From assembly GCF_964355755.1 (NCBI RefSeq), contig NC_092672.1:20520501-20584500 (forward strand): a stretch of DNA of 64,000 bases, written 5' to 3'. The notes under the pieces were generated by a model. The model saw nothing but the letters and a program-made list of their open reading frames with translations. It was not told where the DNA came from and made no database searches. Source of the stretch: Antedon mediterranea (lineage: Eukaryota; Echinodermata; Crinoidea; Comatulida; Antedonidae). The position numbers were made by a program, and so were the translations under genes. The stretch's first letter is position 1. Each line of letters opens with the position of its first letter. This document shows positions 60,773 to 64,000 of this stretch, one piece after another.

Positions 60773-62307
60773 GTAATATATATACAGACAATTTTCAGTA
60801 ATACTGTATGGCAACAATCTTTCACCTACTCTAGTAAATTATTCTATTTTTTTTTCTTTTTTTATATCTGGTTCATCATATAATTAATAATAATGATAAT
60901 TATTAATAAATTGTGTGATTTTTGGTAGACCTATTTAAAAAACCATTCCTTCAAAGATGACAATATCTACTATCACAGCGATTTTAAACTGATAGGAAGA
61001 TTGTGGGTTGTATAATTTATGCTGAGATTGGACCTATCGGATATTTTGACGACATGAAGTAATGGCAGTGGGTAGAGGGAATGTGCCCGGCTTCATATAA
61101 GTTATTTAATAAGGGCGTTTAATCCTATAACCTATGCTTCATTAAATACTCTGTAACCATCTGTATTTCAATACTGATCTACACATGCGCACAGCTCGAA
61201 TCTGAATTAAATGAAAGAAAGAATATTTTCCATAATTTGTTATCTAATGAACCATATCATATTCTAACTTTGCTCGATTTTGTCCCAATTCAATCTGTTG
61301 CATAAGTAAATGTTATTTTTTTAACAGATGTCAGGATTATTCTCAATTTGTAATTTATTCTAGAAATTGACATTGAAATCTGAATCATTCAATTAAATAA
61401 CTTATAAAGAGCAGACCTCCCAACTATGCTGATAATGGCGAAAGCAATTGTGAATATACAGAAAAATATCCTGATATTTCTAATCTCTATTAAGAATCTA
61501 GATAAGAAGAAAAAGAAAATATGCTAAATATCCGCACAACGTTTGTAATAAATTCATGTATTGTTTAATAATTCAAATATTGTATTTTCCACAATTTGGC
61601 ATACCCATATTTACTATGATAAATACCAAAACCTTTACATTTTTAGTAGCGCCCTTTTTGGTCTAATGTATTTTTCAAAATAATATAGCGCCCTGTATAG
61701 TTTGGACATGATTTTATAAAACCTCCCAATGTATCATTTGATTTGTTAAGAGGTGACAAACTTATAACAGCCGATTAATATAAACTGAAAAACAATGTAT
61801 TTTACTTAAAATTAAGACAATACACATTAAACAATGATTCGATAAAGATTGAAATGTTGAATCATGAATTCCCTAATATTATTGTTGTTGTTGTTGGCGT
61901 CTTTGCCGCACCCAACATTTCCAGAAAAAAGGGTGAATTTTTGGACAAAAATCACTCAAGCGTGACTTGTGTTTTTCACATGGTAATACATGAAATTTGA
62001 TCACTAAAATGCTTTAAATGTTGCCATTTGGGTATGAAAACATAGGGTTTGCCACAAAAATTGTAATGAATGGACTATTAGGTTAGGATATATTGTGAAA
62101 ACATGGGTTTTATATTTTATTTGCATTAAAGTGATTGTGTTGGAAAGAGATTAACATCGTTACCATTTTAAGATAGTTAAAACACATTATTTTATCACAT
62201 GTGAATTATGGAATTATTTTTAAGGATAAGATAAATACGTGTCACACTTCACATTCTTCTTTCACAAAAAAAATTTAAACCTTATGATGATGACTTTTTT
62301 TCCACAG

Positions 62308-62400
62308 AATGGAAATCCTCCACTATATGAATACCTGATTCAAAGGCCCAAGCCTACTTCAGAAATTGTAAAATTTCTCATTAAAAAGATAGTGCATTAG
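62308..62400 (+). pseudogene. Degenerate or alternative terminal ankyrin exon ending in an in-frame stop
   Basis: After a good acceptor (TTTTTTTCCACAG) the sequence reads in phase 0 as NGNPPLYEYLIQRPKPTS, then EIVKFLIKKIVH and a TAG stop at 62398-62400. It resembles exon 4, including an insertion before the second helix. Where exon 4 continues KGASVTSQNK, this copy differs by about 2 nt near 62386-62391, has stops in the resulting frame and in the neighbouring one, and has no donor at the expected place. Two readings are possible: a tandem copy of exon 4 that has decayed, or an alternative last exon that ends the protein early. No AATAAA is visible close to the stop, which favours decay. Confidence 0.6.
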
Positions 62401-62599
62401 TGACATAGACCCTGTGCACGCAAGCTTAGTGTGCCTGTTTGAGAAATTTCTGCATTAGAAAGTCTAAGTCTATAGGTAGCAAATTAAAGAGGATCAACTA
62501 AAAACACAGAATCACAACCTCAAAGGGGCTTAACATGAATACTTGTTTATACAACCGTTAGTAAAATTGTGCAAATGCATCTCTTTACTTAGCTATCAG

Positions 62600-62845
62600 T
62601 CTATCCACTTCTCGTAAGCGACCAATTTTCTAAAACGACATTTTAAGCAACCATTTCTCTTAGGGGAGCTTTTTTCATAATTGACTACCTCTTGTAAGGG
62701 ATCACCTCCTCTCATAAAGGACTACTTCTTATAATCGGACACCTCTTGTAAGCGACCACCTCTCTTAAGGACCACATCTCTCTTCTTAAGTGTCCACCTC
62801 TTTCAAGGGACCACAACCTCTCTCTTAAGGGACCACTTTGACTAC
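62600..62845 (+). repeat. Degenerate minisatellite of about 20-bp units
   Basis: Units resembling GACCACCTCTCTTAAGG repeat roughly ten times with heavy drift. The tract lies between the degenerate ankyrin exon and exon 6. The minus-strand 75-residue frame over it is a by-product. Confidence 0.65.
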
Positions 62846-63241
62846 CGGAAAAGTTAGGTCTATGGTGGTAGCCAAATATACATTTGTAGGGGTTTTCTGT
62901 CAAAACAACTGTGCACATATATTTATTTATCAAATCCAAACATTAAAAGCTCCTCATATTATGGGATAAAGAGACCCACTTCCCATTATATGGTTAGTGT
63001 AGTATGTTGCGAAAATTTAACACACGATAGAAAAATTCTGCTCTTTATTGCTTCTACATATTAATTAGAAAAGTTGGTTTGTCCACCAGCAGTTTTTCTT
63101 ATTATTGGTATAGTATTACTATTTATGTTTGGATTTATAGATCTTGCCTACTACAGAACAGAGGTAGTGTTTTTGATCTGGGTGTCTATCAATTAAAAAG
63201 TCTTTGTAAATAGCTTGTTTAAGTAAATATTTTTGTTTTAG

Positions 63242-63326
63242 GAAGGAAAGACGCCCGAATCTATTGTAGAAACAAATATGGACATAACGAAAAAAGAAAA
63301 AACTGTGATTTTAAACTATTTTGACA
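63242..63326 (+). CDS. Ankyrin-like exon 6, possible last exon
   Basis: Acceptor TTGTTTTAG is followed by a phase-0 frame EGKTPESIVETNMDITKKEK and then TVILNYFD. EGKTP..I is typical of the start of a capping ankyrin repeat. A strong GTAAGT donor at 63327-63332 would end the exon in phase 1. If that donor is not used, the reading continues only two codons to a TAA at 63332-63334. So this is either the C-terminal end of the protein or an exon spliced onward past the window edge. No ankyrin exon was found between here and 64000. The perfect donor makes continuation slightly more likely. Confidence 0.68.
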
Positions 63327-64000
63327 GTAAGTAAAGTTTATAAATATAAATTATTCTTTAATCTAAGATAGGCAAACACAGTGTAAAAGATTTAAACTGT
63401 AACCTATCCTACCTATCTCAAATGTTTCACAAAATGTAGGTTCAAATGGTCACTACAGTACTCCCAGATTTGATTCACTATAGTTACTTCTAGGTGTCAC
63501 TTTCTCTGTGGTAGTTTTTTTAAGATGTTTATAACAACACTCCAAATAGAGTGTGGCACAGGTAGTCATTTGAAATTATCAATGCTACTATTATAAATTT
63601 TTAAATTTTACTTCATAAACAAACTGTAAGGTGAATATTTTTTTATATAAGCTGGCAGGCTTTATTTTTCTGTTTCATTCCAAATGAATGGAACTCAATT
63701 CTCTGGATCCAGCCCAATCAATAGCATAATTGTACATGGTTGCCACTATTTTATCATGTTAATTGACATAGTTGGTTTAATATATTTGTATTAATATTAT
63801 TGTATTGATGGTACTCGGACATAATTTATTATTCTTAAGGTATCATTTCTCAAGGTTCAAGTTTACCAGGGGTATTATATTATTAAAGTTGACGAGAACT
63901 ATTGTACTGTATATGGGATGACATTTATTTTACTGTTTAATAACAAAATAATGTTTAGCAGTAACCTGTGCTCCGTATAGTCTTTTTCTGCCTTTATATG
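63327..64000 (+). other. Sequence after exon 6 (intron or 3' UTR)
   Basis: It is AT-rich with no recognised exon or repeat. It is intron if the GTAAGT at 63327 is used and untranslated sequence if the TAA at 63332 ends the protein. Confidence 0.5.

Larger units (their letters stand above)
60773..63241 (+). other. Intron between exon 4 and exon 6, containing the degenerate exon
   Basis: GT-AG and phase 0. Apart from the exon-like copy at 62308 and the minisatellite at 62600-62845, it is unassigned AT-rich sequence. Confidence 0.65.

Noticed and set aside
60641-60883. Plus-strand 80-residue frame as a small gene
   Set aside because: Its middle is ankyrin exon 4; the rest is intron read through.

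Overview
The window is AT-rich eukaryotic DNA, very probably from a marine invertebrate. An echinoderm-like deuterostome is my best guess, from the ankyrin exons, the DIRS-like, LINE and Penelope-like repeat content and the frequent TAGGCCTA palindrome, but the species cannot be fixed from sequence alone. There are no prokaryotic features. Nearly all long open frames are chance frames inside introns or repeats.

The backbone is one plus-strand gene encoding ankyrin repeats, spread over more than 51 kb with giant introns. I find four phase-0 exons that each encode one complete ankyrin repeat (11855-11953, 23616-23714, 39713-39811 and 60662-60772). A fifth, degenerate exon-like copy carries an in-frame stop (62308-62400), and a sixth ankyrin-like exon follows (63242-63326), which either ends the protein or splices onward. 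The 5' end of the gene lies outside the window or is not recognisable.

A second gene lies antisense within the third intron (about 43.8-45.3 kb). It encodes a BEN-domain protein with a coiled coil and a Pro/Gln-rich linker. Two of its exons are visible, and the upstream one appears to carry a 1-nt frameshift in an A6 run.

The rest is repeat and duplication structure. Region by region: 1.6-9.6 kb and 47.1-57.2 kb are direct paralogous copies of one block. Each starts inside a decayed DIRS-like reverse transcriptase/RNase H element on the minus strand. Part of the block is also related to intron sequence just after exon 3 (40.2-41.1 kb). Region 24.76-26.30 kb is duplicated at 30.20-31.63 kb. 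A 250-bp block at 16.43 kb recurs at 29.57 kb. Two large foldback (inverted-repeat) elements sit side by side at 33.2-34.4 kb (9-bp target duplication) and 34.8-37.4 kb (a LINE has inserted in its right arm). Three MITE-like elements (10.6, 20.3 and 43.3 kb), several truncated LINE 3' ends, tRNA-derived SINE heads, a tandem pair of GTCGCGTG...GGCCTTGTT elements (58.5-60.3 kb) and three hammerhead-like motifs complete the picture.

The picture is of an ankyrin gene whose introns have grown by segmental duplication and transposon insertion, with an independent DNA-binding-type gene nested in opposite orientation.
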